The notes: generated by a model from the letters alone, not told the origin. Counted from the first letter of the stretch, positions 1 to 8,434 are shown. The stretch is DNA of 64,000 nucleotides from Burkholderiales bacterium (GCA_016191995.1 JACPVA010000071.1:1-64000), one strand, 5' to 3'. Numbers and translations are program-made.

Positions 1-120
1 ACCGAATGGCACGACCTCGGTGCTGCCCACTTCGACCGCGCCGACGCCGCAAAGACCGCCAATCGACTGATCCGCAGGCTCCAGCAGATCGGTTACAAGG
101 TCGAGGCCACACCGGCTTGA
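1..120 (+). pseudogene. C-terminal tail of a transposase, cut by the window edge
   Basis: Frame 1 is open from the first base and ends in TGA at 118-120. The peptide includes HDLGAAHFDR and RLIRRLQQIGYKVEA. Tails of the form 'DLG-(x)-F/Y ... RLxRRLxxLGYxV' are common at the end of bacterial transposases, which is the only basis for the call. The family is uncertain; an IS110-like element is one possibility. The start lies outside the window, so it cannot be said whether the gene is intact. It abuts an IS630-type remnant on the opposite strand. Confidence 0.4.
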
Positions 121-136
121 CGTTGGACGTTTCATT

Positions 137-424
137 TCAGGCTGCCAGTTCGAAGGGCCGGTTCTGCGCCCAGCGAGTGCGTATCCGTACGATCGACTCC
201 ATGAACTCGGCGCGCGTGAACTTCGATCCGAACCGACGAGCGATGCTCTCGAGGTCGCGCCCGAAGTTTGCCAGCCGCTCGGCTACCGCCACCAGGCACG
301 GGTAGTCGTTGGGCGTGAGCACCCGGCGTTGCACGCTCGAGAAGTCGATCTCGATCGGGTTCAGCCACCTCGCGTGGGCCGGACCATGAACCAGGACGAG
401 TCGCGGATGGGCCAGCGCCAGCCT
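137..424 (-). pseudogene. IS630-family transposase, C-terminal remnant
   Basis: The minus frame reads LVHGPAHARWLNPIEIDFS followed by VQRRVLTPND. This matches the end of the IS630-type DDE domain, where HxPxHxSWLNQIE carries the last catalytic Glu. The catalytic Asp residues and the N-terminal HTH are missing upstream, and the ORF track joins this piece to unrelated sequence from about 425. It is therefore a dead fragment. From 425 to 563 I see nothing recognisable. Confidence 0.7.
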
Positions 425-563
425 TTTCACCGATGTCTGCTGTCCACGCAGTGGCGGCAGCACCTTGGAGCGGTGTTGCGCAGGTTCGCGGCGCAGAAGG
501 AACACCGGGTCGACGAGGGACACCTGATGCCCCGACCCTATGCAAGCAGGTAAATCGCGCCGG

Positions 564-1700
564 TCAGATCGGCAGCAGCACGATGCCCGCGGCGCGTTCG
601 ACGAACCAGGCGGCACCGAGCGCGATCGCCGCGACCGAGCCGCCGCCGATCGCCCAGCGCGGATAGCCGCGCGCGCCGCGCAGCGCGAACAGCAGCCCGG
701 CCGCGACGCCGACGATCGCGAGCTGGCCGAACTCGAGCCCGAGGTTGAAGCGCAGCAGCGCCCATGCGAACTCGCCCGGCGGCAACTCCAGCTCGCCCAG
801 CACGCCGGCGAAGCCGAAACCGTGCACGAGGCCGAACAGGAACGTCACGACACCGCGCCGGCGGCCGAAGATCGGCCGCAGGTTGTCGACCGCTGCGAGC
901 ACGATCGTGGCCGCGATCGCCGGCTCGATCACCGACGCCGGGATCGCGACCAGCCCGAGCGCCGCGAGCGCGAGCGTCATGGAGTGCGCGAGCGTGAACG
1001 CGGTGACGATGCCGGCCACCGGCAGCGCCGCGTCGCGCAGGCGCGCGACCGGTTGCCAGCCCAGCGGACCGCGCCGCATCGCCGCCGGCAGCAGCAGGCA
1101 CAGCAGGAACAAAAGGTGGTCCCAGCCGGTGACGATGTGATGGATGCCTTCGGCGAAGAACGCGTCGGCGTCGCCGGTCGGCGCGAGCCTATCGCTGGGC
1201 TGCCCTGGGTCGAGCAGCCGCACGACCGGCTCGCGCCCGTCGAGCGCGATGCGCGCGATGCCGCGATGCGTCGCATCGACCTCATGCAGCAGCGTGTAGC
1301 CGATCGCCGGCTCGCGTGCCGGCTGGCACGGGGAGTCGAAGAAGAGGCTCGCGTAGCTGCCGTCGCTGCGCCGTTCGAGCGCCACCTTGCCGTCTGCGAC
1401 GAGCGGGCATCCCGCAATGCGCAGCCTCGTGACGACGTACGCGGCGATCGCCGGCCATGCGGCGCGGACCTCGCCCCAGGTGACGGCGCTGTCGCCGTCG
1501 CGGTCGAGGTCGACGACGAGATCGAGGTCGCGCAGTGCGACGTCGACGACGACGCGCAAGCCAGCGTTGCCGGTCGACAGTTGCAGGTAGGCGTCGCTCG
1601 CCTTGTGCGCCTGTGCGCTACCCGCAGCCGCGGCGAGCGTCAGCGCGGGCAGCAGGGCACGCAATCCGGCGCTCCATCGTGCGCACATCGTCGCCTCCAT
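564..1700 (-). CDS. HupE/UreJ-like membrane protein
   Basis: The protein has about 378 residues, counted from MEATMCARW; the ORF track start is far upstream inside the TPR gene. A signal peptide ends near AQAHKASDAY. A soluble N-terminal half (about residues 28-180) follows, then several hydrophobic helices. The family signature is visible as GIHHIVTGWDHLLFLL at the start of the membrane part and FGLVHGFGFAG further on. HupE/UreJ_2 proteins are often proposed to move Ni or Co, but many copies such as this one, with a large periplasmic N-terminus, have no tested substrate. It is the last gene of the DUF4331 operon, 13 bp after the TPR gene. Confidence 0.8.
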   Translation of the reverse strand: MEATMCARWSAGLRALLPALTLAAAAGSAQAHKASDAYLQLSTGNAGLRVVVDVALRDLDLVVDLDRDGDSAVTWGEVRAAWPAIAAYVVTRLRIAGCPLVADGKVALERRSDGSYASLFFDSPCQPAREPAIGYTLLHEVDATHRGIARIALDGREPVVRLLDPGQPSDRLAPTGDADAFFAEGIHHIVTGWDHLLFLLCLLLPAAMRRGPLGWQPVARLRDAALPVAGIVTAFTLAHSMTLALAALGLVAIPASVIEPAIAATIVLAAVDNLRPIFGRRRGVVTFLFGLVHGFGFAGVLGELELPPGEFAWALLRFNLGLEFGQLAIVGVAAGLLFALRGARGYPRWAIGGGSVAAIALGAAWFVERAAGIVLLPI

Positions 1701-1713
1701 CGGTTCGCGTCCC

Positions 1714-2871
1714 TCAGCGCAGCGCGTCGAGGCGGCGGTCGTGCAGCCCGATTTCGCGCCGCAGCGCCGCGGCCTCGCGCAGCGCCGCCGCGTCGCCGGC
1801 CGCGCGCGCGGCCTGTGCGAACAGCAGCAGATCGACGGGCTCGCGCTGCTGGCGCAAGTTCGTTCGCGCGAGGTCGAGCGCACGCCGTGCATCGCGCGCG
1901 ACGAACAGCGCCGCGGTGGCGCGTTCGCGCGCATGCGCCGCGCCCTGCCCCGGGCGCTCGCCGGCGGCCGACTCACGCCCGGCGAGTTCGCGCGCCAGCG
2001 CCTCGGCGCGCGGCGTACGCATGCCGGCCTGCGCGACGGCGAGCCGCAGCAGTATCGCGTCGCTGCGCGCAAGGCCGTCGAGTAGCTCGGCCGCCTCGCT
2101 GCCGCGGCCGGCTGCGATCAGGAAGTCGGCGAAGCCGAGCCTCGCCGCCGGCGACGGATCGGCACGCAGCGCATCGCGCCAGGCGCGCTCGGCCGCGGCG
2201 CCGCGGCCGTCGCGCGCTTCCAGCTCGGCGACGCTCGCGAGCAACCAGCCGCGCGTCGAGTCGTCGAGCCCCGGCGTCGCGGCGAGCCGCCGCAGCGTCG
2301 CGCGCGCGGCATCGGTGGCGCCGCGCAGGCCGTCGTTCTCGGCCAGGCAGGCGGCGGCGTACAGATTCGCGCCGCCGGCGGCGACGCCGCGGCAGGCGGC
2401 ATCGGACGCGTCGTAGCGGCCCTGCACGCGGCGGATCGTCGCCAGCGTCAGCCATGCCTGTGCGTGGCGCGGTGCGCGCGCGAGCAGGCGCTCGAGCAGC
2501 TCGGCGGCGGCATCGAACTCGTGCAAGTGCTGGCGCAGCGTCGCCTGCATCACGACGACGTCGGGCGGCGCCTGGGCGTCGTCGTCCCAGCGCGCGAGCA
2601 GCGCGAGCGCCTGGCCGGCCAGGCGCGGGTCACCGTCGGCGCGTGCCGCCTCCAGCAAGCGCCGGGCCGCCGCAAGCGCGGGCCTGGCATCGTCCGGACG
2701 CGCTTCGAGCTGCCGGCGCAGCGCACGTTCCTCGGCGCGGCGGCCGGCGGTCGCCGCCGGCAGCCGCTCGACCACATCGTCGTCGCCGCGCGGCACCAGC
2801 GGCACCGCGGCGACGCCGCCCACCGCCGCGGCCAACAGCAGCAGCAGCAAGCGAGCACGCCAGCCGGCCAT
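1714..2871 (-). CDS. TPR-repeat protein with N-terminal membrane anchor or signal
   Basis: The protein has 385 residues. A hydrophobic stretch (ARLLLLLLAAAVGGVAAVPL) at residues 5-25 suggests a signal peptide or single anchor. The remainder is Ala- and Arg-rich helical sequence with TPR-like periodicity, such as AAELLERLLARAPRHAQAWLTLATI around residues 120-145, and similar pairs to the end. Such proteins usually act as periplasmic scaffolds. It lies between the small lipoprotein and the HupE/UreJ-like gene on the same strand with gaps of 13-15 bp, so it is almost certainly co-transcribed and may hold that system together. No catalytic motif is visible. Confidence 0.75.
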   Translation of the reverse strand: MAGWRARLLLLLLAAAVGGVAAVPLVPRGDDDVVERLPAATAGRRAEERALRRQLEARPDDARPALAAARRLLEAARADGDPRLAGQALALLARWDDDAQAPPDVVVMQATLRQHLHEFDAAAELLERLLARAPRHAQAWLTLATIRRVQGRYDASDAACRGVAAGGANLYAAACLAENDGLRGATDAARATLRRLAATPGLDDSTRGWLLASVAELEARDGRGAAAERAWRDALRADPSPAARLGFADFLIAAGRGSEAAELLDGLARSDAILLRLAVAQAGMRTPRAEALARELAGRESAAGERPGQGAAHARERATAALFVARDARRALDLARTNLRQQREPVDLLLFAQAARAAGDAAALREAAALRREIGLHDRRLDALR

Positions 2872-2886
2872 CGTCGTCTGCCTGCT

Positions 2887-3156
2887 TCAGCGCACCGGCA
2901 GCGGCTCGCGGTCGTCGACGGCCGGCGGCTCGAAGGCCGACAGGTCGAGCGGCGGCTTCGCATCGGCCGCGTCGGCCTCCTGCGCCAGGGCGCGCAGCCA
3001 ATCGACCAGGCCCTCCGCGCTCTGGCTCGCTGCGGCCGGCACCGCGTCGCTCGCGGCCGGAACGTCGTCGGGCTTGCCGTCGCCGCCGCCGCACGCCGCG
3101 ACGACCGCGGCCGAGGCGACGACGAGCGCGGTGCGGATGATTCGCTCGCGGTTCAT
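2887..3156 (-). CDS. small putative lipoprotein
   Basis: The protein has 89 residues. MNRERIIRTALVVASAAVVAAC is a short basic N-terminus, a hydrophobic core and a lipobox-like VVAAC, followed by GGGDG, so a lipid-anchored protein is likely. The mature part is acidic and Pro/Ala-rich with one amphipathic stretch (LVDWLRALAQEA). The ORF track fuses it to a long shadow of the DUF4331 gene; the ATG at 3156 is chosen because the lipoprotein signal begins there. It starts 11 bp after the DUF4331 stop and precedes the TPR gene. I recognise no family. Confidence 0.65.
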   Translation of the reverse strand: MNRERIIRTALVVASAAVVAACGGGDGKPDDVPAASDAVPAAASQSAEGLVDWLRALAQEADAADAKPPLDLSAFEPPAVDDREPLPVR

Positions 3157-3167
3157 CGTCGGCCTCC

Positions 3168-4727
3168 TCACTGCGCGCCCGGCAGCGGCGTCGCGAGGTA
3201 GGGAAACCTGTCCATCAGCGGCGCCACCGCCTGGTCGACGGCATCGTGCAGCTTGAACGCGGTGGCGCCGAGCGGCACCGCCGACGGCCTGCAATCGGCG
3301 CCGAGGCCGAGCGCGTCGGTGTCGCCATTGGCCATGCACAACCCGCCCATCACCGCGACGAGGGAGATGTCGACGATGTCGTCCTTCGGCCGCCGGCCGT
3401 TCGGATAGCCCGCGAAGTCGCTGCCACCGGCGAGGATGTTGCCGACCACGCCGAGGCGGTTCTGCTGCGCGAACGGGACCGGCGCGATCGACGTGTTCAG
3501 CCGCAGCATCTCCGACGGCACCACGTTCTTCGGCTGGTTCAGCCCCGGGATGCCGGTCAGGAAGGTGGTGACGAGGTCGGTGCGCGGCAGGTTCTGCGGC
3601 GCGGCGCCGGGCAGCGCGAGCGCGATCTCGAGCAGCGCCGGCAGCGTCGGATTCGTCACGTAGTCGGCGAACTGCGCGTCGTCCCTGGGCTTGCTGCCGT
3701 TGAAGCGGTCCTTGTCCGGCAGGCCGATCACGACCTCGTTGACCAGCGGCATGCCGAGCCGCGACACCTGGACCCAGGCGCCGCCGCTGAGCGCGGTGGT
3801 CTGGTGGCCGCTCCTGGGTGTCGGGTCGAGCAGCGTGCCCTGGCGCAGGCTGGCAGTCGTCCAGCCGCCGATCACCGGCTCCTCGCCCTTGGTCAGGCAG
3901 GTCTGGTGCACCTCGAGCGCGAGCGTCGTCACGTTCGCGTCGTCGATCGTGTTCGGCACCGCGCCGATGAGTTGCGGGTCGGTGATCACCGACACCGGCG
4001 CATTGACAAGGTCGAAGATGGTGCCGAGGTTGACCGCGAACGGGTCCTTGCGCTGGCCGACGAACAGCCTGCCCGGCTTGTCGCAACCGGGGATGGCGAC
4101 CGTGTAGAGATGCTTGTCCGCATACGCCGGGTAGTCGGGAATGGTCTTGCTGCCGATGTTGTCCGACGGCTTGTCGAAGGTCTTGCTGCCGCCCGCCGCA
4201 TTCGTCACCGACGCCCGCGTGCCGGTGCGGCGGTCGCCGCGCACGATGTCGAGCGTGAACTGCTCGTTGACGTTCAGCGCCGCGGCGTTCGGCTCGGTCA
4301 CGCTGCCGGCCTGCGTCAGCGGGATCGCGACGTTCTTGTCGCCGATCGGCAGCGTGATGCCCTTGAACTTGTTCTGGAACCGGAACTGGAACGTCAGGTC
4401 CTCCAGCGCGTCGCCGTTGTGGTCGACGTGGATCTCGTACTGCGCGTTCGGGTCCATCTTGAAGTAGTTCGGGCCGCCGTACGCGGCCTGCAGCGGCTGG
4501 TAGTTCGCGAGCAGCGTCACGTAGCCGGCGCGGCCCGCTTCGTAGCTCGAAAACATGTAGAAGTCGGTGCCGTCGACCTTGGGTGCGGTGGTGATGAACG
4601 GCGCCTCGCGGTGGCTCGACGCCGTCGCGTCGGGCGCGGCGGCGATGCCGGCCAAGGCCGCGACGAGCGCGGCGGTGATCGGTGCGAGGCGCGGCAATGC
4701 TCGCGTGCGCGCGGTGTGCTGGGTCAT
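3168..4727 (-). CDS. DUF4331 family secreted protein
   Basis: About 519 residues from MTQHTARTR; an AGGA-like ribosome site lies upstream, and the track start 20 codons earlier falls in the repeat element. A long signal peptide ends near DATA-SSHREAP. The mature protein opens with SSHREAPFI and KVDGTDFYMF, the diagnostic start of DUF4331. Later come HVDHNGDALEDLTFQFRF and GWPVP-free beta-rich sequence typical of the family. The function is unknown; it is exported and heads an operon with a lipoprotein, a TPR protein and a HupE/UreJ-like membrane protein. A 207-bp dispersed repeat lies immediately upstream. Confidence 0.85.
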   Translation of the reverse strand: MTQHTARTRALPRLAPITAALVAALAGIAAAPDATASSHREAPFITTAPKVDGTDFYMFSSYEAGRAGYVTLLANYQPLQAAYGGPNYFKMDPNAQYEIHVDHNGDALEDLTFQFRFQNKFKGITLPIGDKNVAIPLTQAGSVTEPNAAALNVNEQFTLDIVRGDRRTGTRASVTNAAGGSKTFDKPSDNIGSKTIPDYPAYADKHLYTVAIPGCDKPGRLFVGQRKDPFAVNLGTIFDLVNAPVSVITDPQLIGAVPNTIDDANVTTLALEVHQTCLTKGEEPVIGGWTTASLRQGTLLDPTPRSGHQTTALSGGAWVQVSRLGMPLVNEVVIGLPDKDRFNGSKPRDDAQFADYVTNPTLPALLEIALALPGAAPQNLPRTDLVTTFLTGIPGLNQPKNVVPSEMLRLNTSIAPVPFAQQNRLGVVGNILAGGSDFAGYPNGRRPKDDIVDISLVAVMGGLCMANGDTDALGLGADCRPSAVPLGATAFKLHDAVDQAVAPLMDRFPYLATPLPGAQ

Positions 4728-4750
4728 GGTTCGGTCCTCGATGCTGACGT

Positions 4751-4957
4751 CGGATCGGCGGGCTCGGTGCCCGCCGGGCTTCACCACCGCGCCGGCCGCG
4801 CGCGGTAGGTGCTGGGCTTACGCGGGCACACCGCAGGCGGATTCGCGCGCCGCGCCGGCCGAGCCGCGCGCGCGGGCTTGCATCCGGGGCGGCAGCGCGT
4901 GCGTAGCAATCGGCGCTGTCGCGGCGGCTGTCCGGTCACGGTCCGCTCGAACCAGGC
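4751..4957. repeat. dispersed 207-bp repeat, copy A
   Basis: By eye this aligns without gaps to 7718-7924 at roughly three quarters of positions. Long shared blocks include CGGATCGGCGGGCTCGGTG at one edge and GCGGATTCGCGCGCCGCG in the middle. The edge contains a perfect hairpin, CGGCGGGC-TCGGT-GCCCGCCG. Both copies lie directly upstream of a minus-strand gene that begins with a signal peptide, here the DUF4331 gene 24 bp away. Confidence 0.7.
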
Positions 4958-5030
4958 CGCCCGCCCCGCGGCCGCTGCGGACCGTTCCCGGCTCTCGGCA
5001 CGGGCCGCGGCGTGCAGGCCGCCGCGGCGC

Positions 5031-6497
5031 TCAGGCCTTGGCCCAGGCGCCGTGAAAGCCGAATGGCACCACCACCGGCAGCTCGACCGCGGCGCGCTCG
5101 TCGAGCGTCGCCGCATCGAGGACGCGCAAGACCGAGCCGGCATCGTTGTCGGCAAGCGTGTGCACGAGCAGCACGCCGTCGTCCTCGGCCCTGGCGCCGG
5201 GAGCCGGCACGAAGAGCGGCTCGAGCGCCACCGCATTGGCGTAGGCGCGCTCGGTGATGCGGCTGCTGGCGTGGTCGAGCTTGATCGTGCGGTCGAAGAA
5301 GCTGCCGCCCTGAACGGCATCGGCAGCGCTTGCGGCCCAGACGTAGCGCGCCGGGCCGGCGAGCGCGGCCTTCATGTTCACCTGTGGCAGCTCGAAGCGA
5401 CCCGGGAGCGCTTCTTCGCGCGCCGCTGCCGCGCCCGGGCTCAACACGAAACGCGTGTGCCGGGCACGCGCGGCTTCGCTCGGCCCGCCGGCGCGCAGCC
5501 GCTCGATGGCGAACTCCTCGACCACCGGCGCACTGTGCAGGCACAGGTCGAGCACGATGTCCTTGCCCCTCTCGTAGGCCTGCACGCCGTGGAAGACGAG
5601 CAAGGGCGGCGCGTCCCAGCTAGACACGCTGCCGTCGGCGAGGCTCACCGCGTGCAGGCGCGAGCCCTTCGCCGGCAGCCAGTCGAAGTGCTTGGCGTAC
5701 GACTCGCCCGCGAAGAGGAAGCGCAGCGGGTGTGCGCGCCAGGCGCACTCCCAGATCAACGCGTGGCGCGCGCTCAACGCAAAGGCGTGCAGGTAGCCCG
5801 GGCGCTCGGTGACGATGCTCGCCCTGGCCCGGCGCTCGCCGCGGCGGTCTGCGCTGACGAGCACGTACTCGCAGCGGCGGCCAAACCTGACGCCGACGTT
5901 CCACCAGCGCCCTTGCGAGTCGACGCAGGGGTGCGCGGCCATCAGCGGCAGCGCGAGCCTGTCGGCCCAGCGCAGCTCGCCGATCGTCGCCAGCGTGACG
6001 GGGTCGAAGCGCATCACGCGGTCGGACTCGGTGTGCGCCTGCCATTGCCCGTCGCACACCGACAGCACGACACAGCCGTTGTCGGTGCGGCGCGGGTCGA
6101 AGACATGCAGGATGCGCGACAACAGTCCGCCGCTGACCGGCGTGTCGTAGCCGCCGAACTCGGGCCGGCCGCGCGAGCGGCTCAGGCGCGCGTCCTCGCT
6201 GTCGAGGAATCGGCTGTGGTAGCGCACGCTGCCGTTGCCGCCGAAGTGCAGGCGGTGCAGCAGCGCCAGGCCGTCGAACCAATGCGCGTACGAGGCAGCG
6301 GACAGGTCCCAGACCGCCGGGCCGTTGAGCAAGAGGCTGCCGCGCAGCCAGTCCGGCAGGCGGCCGTGCACGACGGCGTCCACCGGGGACGTGGCCTGTG
6401 TCTGGCTGAGGAAGCCACGCCTGCGGCCGGCGGCACCTGCCGCGGACGCGGCCGTAGCGGCGGCGGCGGCAGGGTTGGTCTCGACGACGGCAGCCAT
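5031..6497 (-). CDS. carotenoid cleavage oxygenase family protein
   Basis: The protein has 488 residues, the usual length for this family. These are seven-bladed propeller enzymes that cleave carotenoid, apocarotenoid or stilbene double bonds with an Fe(II) held by four His. Candidate ligands are visible in order: MAAHPCVD, PGYLHAFAL, LLVFHGVQAYE and the C-terminal PFGFHGAW. The N-terminus has PDWLRGSLLLNGPAVWDL, matching the conserved 'P.WL.G.L.RNGP' opening. There is no clear signal peptide, so it is probably cytoplasmic. It stands alone, 304 bp before the DUF4331 operon on the same strand. The substrate cannot be read from sequence. Confidence 0.85.
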   Translation of the reverse strand: MAAVVETNPAAAAATAASAAGAAGRRRGFLSQTQATSPVDAVVHGRLPDWLRGSLLLNGPAVWDLSAASYAHWFDGLALLHRLHFGGNGSVRYHSRFLDSEDARLSRSRGRPEFGGYDTPVSGGLLSRILHVFDPRRTDNGCVVLSVCDGQWQAHTESDRVMRFDPVTLATIGELRWADRLALPLMAAHPCVDSQGRWWNVGVRFGRRCEYVLVSADRRGERRARASIVTERPGYLHAFALSARHALIWECAWRAHPLRFLFAGESYAKHFDWLPAKGSRLHAVSLADGSVSSWDAPPLLVFHGVQAYERGKDIVLDLCLHSAPVVEEFAIERLRAGGPSEAARARHTRFVLSPGAAAAREEALPGRFELPQVNMKAALAGPARYVWAASAADAVQGGSFFDRTIKLDHASSRITERAYANAVALEPLFVPAPGARAEDDGVLLVHTLADNDAGSVLRVLDAATLDERAAVELPVVVPFGFHGAWAKA

Positions 6498-6984
6498 GGC
6501 ACCTCCTCGTTCTTCAGCGATTCGGCCAGATCATGGGTCTACGCAGCTCGCGGCGAACTGGATGCGATGCCGAATGCGAACAGGACCGACGCTGGCGACG
6601 CCAGACGGGGCGGTGGCGGCGCGGCGCACGACCGAGGCGCGCCGCGGGAGGGCGCGCACGCCTTCGGCCTGAACTTCGTCAACGACAACACGCGCAAGTT
6701 CGAGTGCGCGCGCGGCAGCGTTGGCAGCCATGCGCCATCGCACTTCTGCCCGCAGGCCCTGCGGGTCGCCCGGGCGAGGCTCGCCTCGGCTCGAACCGTC
6801 CACGTCGCTCGGCCCGGTGCAGCAAGCCTTCGCACCGCCCGGGATCAGGTCTGCCACGCCGTGAGCACGTCGTGCAGTGGGGGCTCTCGCACTCCGGGCT
6901 CGGGGCCTGGCGCGCGATCGGTGTGGACAGGATCCAGATCGAACTCAGCCGCCGGTTCCTGACGCTGGCACCCGAGCCATGTCT
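6498..6984. other. stretch without a supported gene
   Basis: Several ORFs of 80-290 codons cross this stretch in different frames, none with recognisable motifs. It lies between the carotenoid oxygenase start and an ISL3-like transposase fragment. It probably contains further eroded mobile-element sequence, but I could not identify any. Confidence 0.4.
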
Positions 6985-7134
6985 TCGCGCCTCGGGCCGG
7001 GAAGAACTTCGCCGCCGCCGTTCGCGCGCACCGGGCGCTGCTGCTGAGCTCATTCCAGGCCGGTACGCCGTTCTCCAGCGACGACATCGAGGGGCTGAAC
7101 AGCAAGGCCAGAGTCGACCTGGGCAGGGCCTGAG
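6985..7134 (+). pseudogene. ISL3-like transposase, C-terminal remnant
   Basis: A plus frame reads AAAVRAHRALLLSSFQAG then FSSDDIEGLNSKARVDLGRA and stops at 7132-7134. ISL3 transposases end with a region of the form 'RAHRxLLLNWFxA...SSGxVEGLNNKAKL', so this appears to be a shortened and diverged copy of that segment. No catalytic domain precedes it in frame, so it is a fossil. Confidence 0.55.
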
Positions 7135-7240
7135 CCGATTGGTCGTCGAGGATCAACCGGCGCTCCGTGTCGCGCCTGCTCGGTGGGCCACCCAAGCCAG
7201 GGCTCGCCCACGAATTCTTCTGACGACCCGACAAACGAGA

Positions 7241-7272
7241 ACGCGAGCAGGTGCATCGACACCTGCTCGCGT
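7241..7272 (-). terminator. Rho-independent terminator after DUF4148 copy 1
   Basis: Read on the minus strand this is CGCGAGCAGGTGTCGATGCACCTGCTCGCG, a long perfect stem, followed by TTCTCGTTTG. It sits about 30 bp past the stop of the DUF4148 gene and is repeated after the second copy. Confidence 0.75.
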
Positions 7273-7302
7273 GCTTCGAGGCCGGGACGGCGCCCGGCGG
7301 GC

Positions 7303-7632
7303 TCAGCGGCGCGTGGCCATATGGACCGGTGCGCCGGGCATCGCACCGGGGTCGGTGGCCTCGGCGTCGAGGCGTGCGAACTCGCCGGACTGACGTGCCG
7401 CTTCGAGATCGGCGCGGACCTCGGCACGCGTCCGCACGCTGCGCAGCGACTCGATGTAGCCCACACCGTAGACGCGCAGGCTGCCGTCGCGGCGAGCCTG
7501 GGCGGCTTCGGCACGCACTTCAGCGGCCGACTTGGTGCTCGTCACGCTCATCCAGGCGTCGGACGTCGCCTCCTGGGCGAAGGCGGCCGCGCCGGTCATC
7601 AGGGCGACGGCGATCAGGGTGGTGCGGATCAT
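7303..7632 (-). CDS. DUF4148 family exported protein, copy 1
   Basis: The protein has 109 residues from MIRTTLIAVALMTGAAAFAQ, a clear signal peptide. The mature sequence contains EATSDAWMSV, KSAAEVRAEAAQAR and TRAEVRADLEAARQSGEFARL, the two repeated 'R/S-x-E-V-x-A-E/D-L' blocks typical of DUF4148. This family of small periplasmic proteins is abundant in Burkholderiales and has no known function. The ATG at 7632 is preceded by AAAGGAATTGCC; the longer ORFs in the track run into the upstream repeat and are not used. A terminator follows the gene. Confidence 0.85.
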   Translation of the reverse strand: MIRTTLIAVALMTGAAAFAQEATSDAWMSVTSTKSAAEVRAEAAQARRDGSLRVYGVGYIESLRSVRTRAEVRADLEAARQSGEFARLDAEATDPGAMPGAPVHMATRR

Positions 7633-7717
7633 GGCAATTCCTTTCAGGACATGGGGTGGGACACTTTGGCGGGCGGGCCGGCCCGTTCGGCGCAGGTCTT
7701 TCGTCCCCGCTTCGCTG

Positions 7718-7924
7718 CGGATCGGCGGGCTCGGTGTCCGCCGGGGTTCACCTCCGCGCCGGCAGCTCGCGGTGTGTACTGCCCATACGCGGTCGCGCCG
7801 CGCGCGGATTCGCGCGCCGCGTGGAGCGAGCCGCGCGAGGGGGCTTGCATCCGCGATGGCGTCGCGTGCGTAACAGCTGCCGCCTTCGCGGCGGCCGTCG
7901 AACCACGGCCCGTTCGGCCCAGGC
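7718..7924. repeat. dispersed 207-bp repeat, copy B
   Basis: This is the gapless partner of 4751-4957. It fills almost all of the spacer between the two DUF4148 duplication units and starts exactly where unit 1 ends. The edge hairpin carries one change (GCCCGCC to GTCCGCC), which keeps a G-U pair on the plus strand but gives an A-C mismatch on the minus strand. Confidence 0.7.
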
Positions 7925-7957
7925 ATCGGGTGCGCGCACGACCTTCGACAGACAGCA

Positions 7958-7989
7958 ACGCGAGCAGGTGTATCGACACCTGCTCGCGT
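7958..7989 (-). terminator. Rho-independent terminator after DUF4148 copy 2
   Basis: On the minus strand, CGCGAGCAGGTGTCGATACACCTGCTCGCG is followed by TTGCTGTCTGTC. Stem and position match the terminator of copy 1; only the loop differs by one base. Confidence 0.75.
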
Positions 7990-8019
7990 GCTTCGAGGCC
8001 GGGACGGCGCCCGGCGGGG

Positions 8020-8349
8020 TCAGCGGCGCGCGGCCAGGTGGACCGGTGCGGCGAGCGTCGCGCCGGGGTCGGTGACCTCGGCGTTGAGGCGCGCGAACTC
8101 GCCGGACTGACGTGCCGCTTCGAGATCGGCGCGGACCTCGGCGCGCGTCAGCTTGGTGCGCAGCGGCTCGATGTAGCCGGCGCCGTAGACGCGCAGGTTG
8201 CCGTCGCGGCGAGCCTGGGCGGCTTCGGCACGCACTTCAGCGGCCGACTTGGCGCTCGTCGCGCTCATCCAGGCGTCGGACGTCGCCTCCTGGGCGAAGG
8301 CGGCCGCGCCGGTCATCAGGGCGACGGCGATCAGGGTGGTGCGGATCAT
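8020..8349 (-). CDS. DUF4148 family exported protein, copy 2
   Basis: The protein has 109 residues, the same length as copy 1, with the identical signal peptide MIRTTLIAVALMTGAAAFAQ and the same ribosome site. Differences are concentrated in the C-terminal third (LRTKLTRAEV against LRSVRTRAEV, and EVTDPGATLAAPVH against EATDPGAMPGAPVH). The changes keep the frame and the charged repeat pattern, so both copies look functional. It has its own terminator and no nearby partner except its twin. Confidence 0.85.
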   Translation of the reverse strand: MIRTTLIAVALMTGAAAFAQEATSDAWMSATSAKSAAEVRAEAAQARRDGNLRVYGAGYIEPLRTKLTRAEVRADLEAARQSGEFARLNAEVTDPGATLAAPVHLAARR

Positions 8350-8434
8350 GGCAATTCCTTTCAGGACATGGGGTAGGACACTCTGGCGGGCGGGCCGGCC
8401 CGTTCGGCGCGGGCCTTTCGTCCCCGCTTCGCTG

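Larger units (their letters stand above)
7241..7717. repeat. 477-bp direct duplication, unit 1
   Basis: This segment aligns base for base with 7958-8434 at a constant offset of 717 bp. It covers terminator, DUF4148 gene, ribosome site and upstream region up to CCCCGCTTCGCTG, where similarity ends sharply. Roughly nine in ten bases match, and most differences lie in the 3' third of the gene. Confidence 0.85.
7958..8434. repeat. 477-bp direct duplication, unit 2
   Basis: This is the second copy of 7241-7717 with the same internal layout and no indels. Upstream of GCTTCGCTG it continues into unrelated sequence instead of the 207-bp repeat seen at unit 1. Confidence 0.85.

Noticed and set aside
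540-3140. Plus-strand ORF of 866 codons
   Set aside because: It is a shadow across three real minus-strand genes, Arg- and Ala-rich with no recognisable domain.
4809-6962. Plus-strand ORF of 717 codons
   Set aside because: It lies antisense to the carotenoid oxygenase, whose four His motifs are intact on the minus strand.
7241-8434. CRISPR-like or tandem satellite array suggested by the repeats
   Set aside because: There are only two long units containing a gene each, with no short repeats and spacers.
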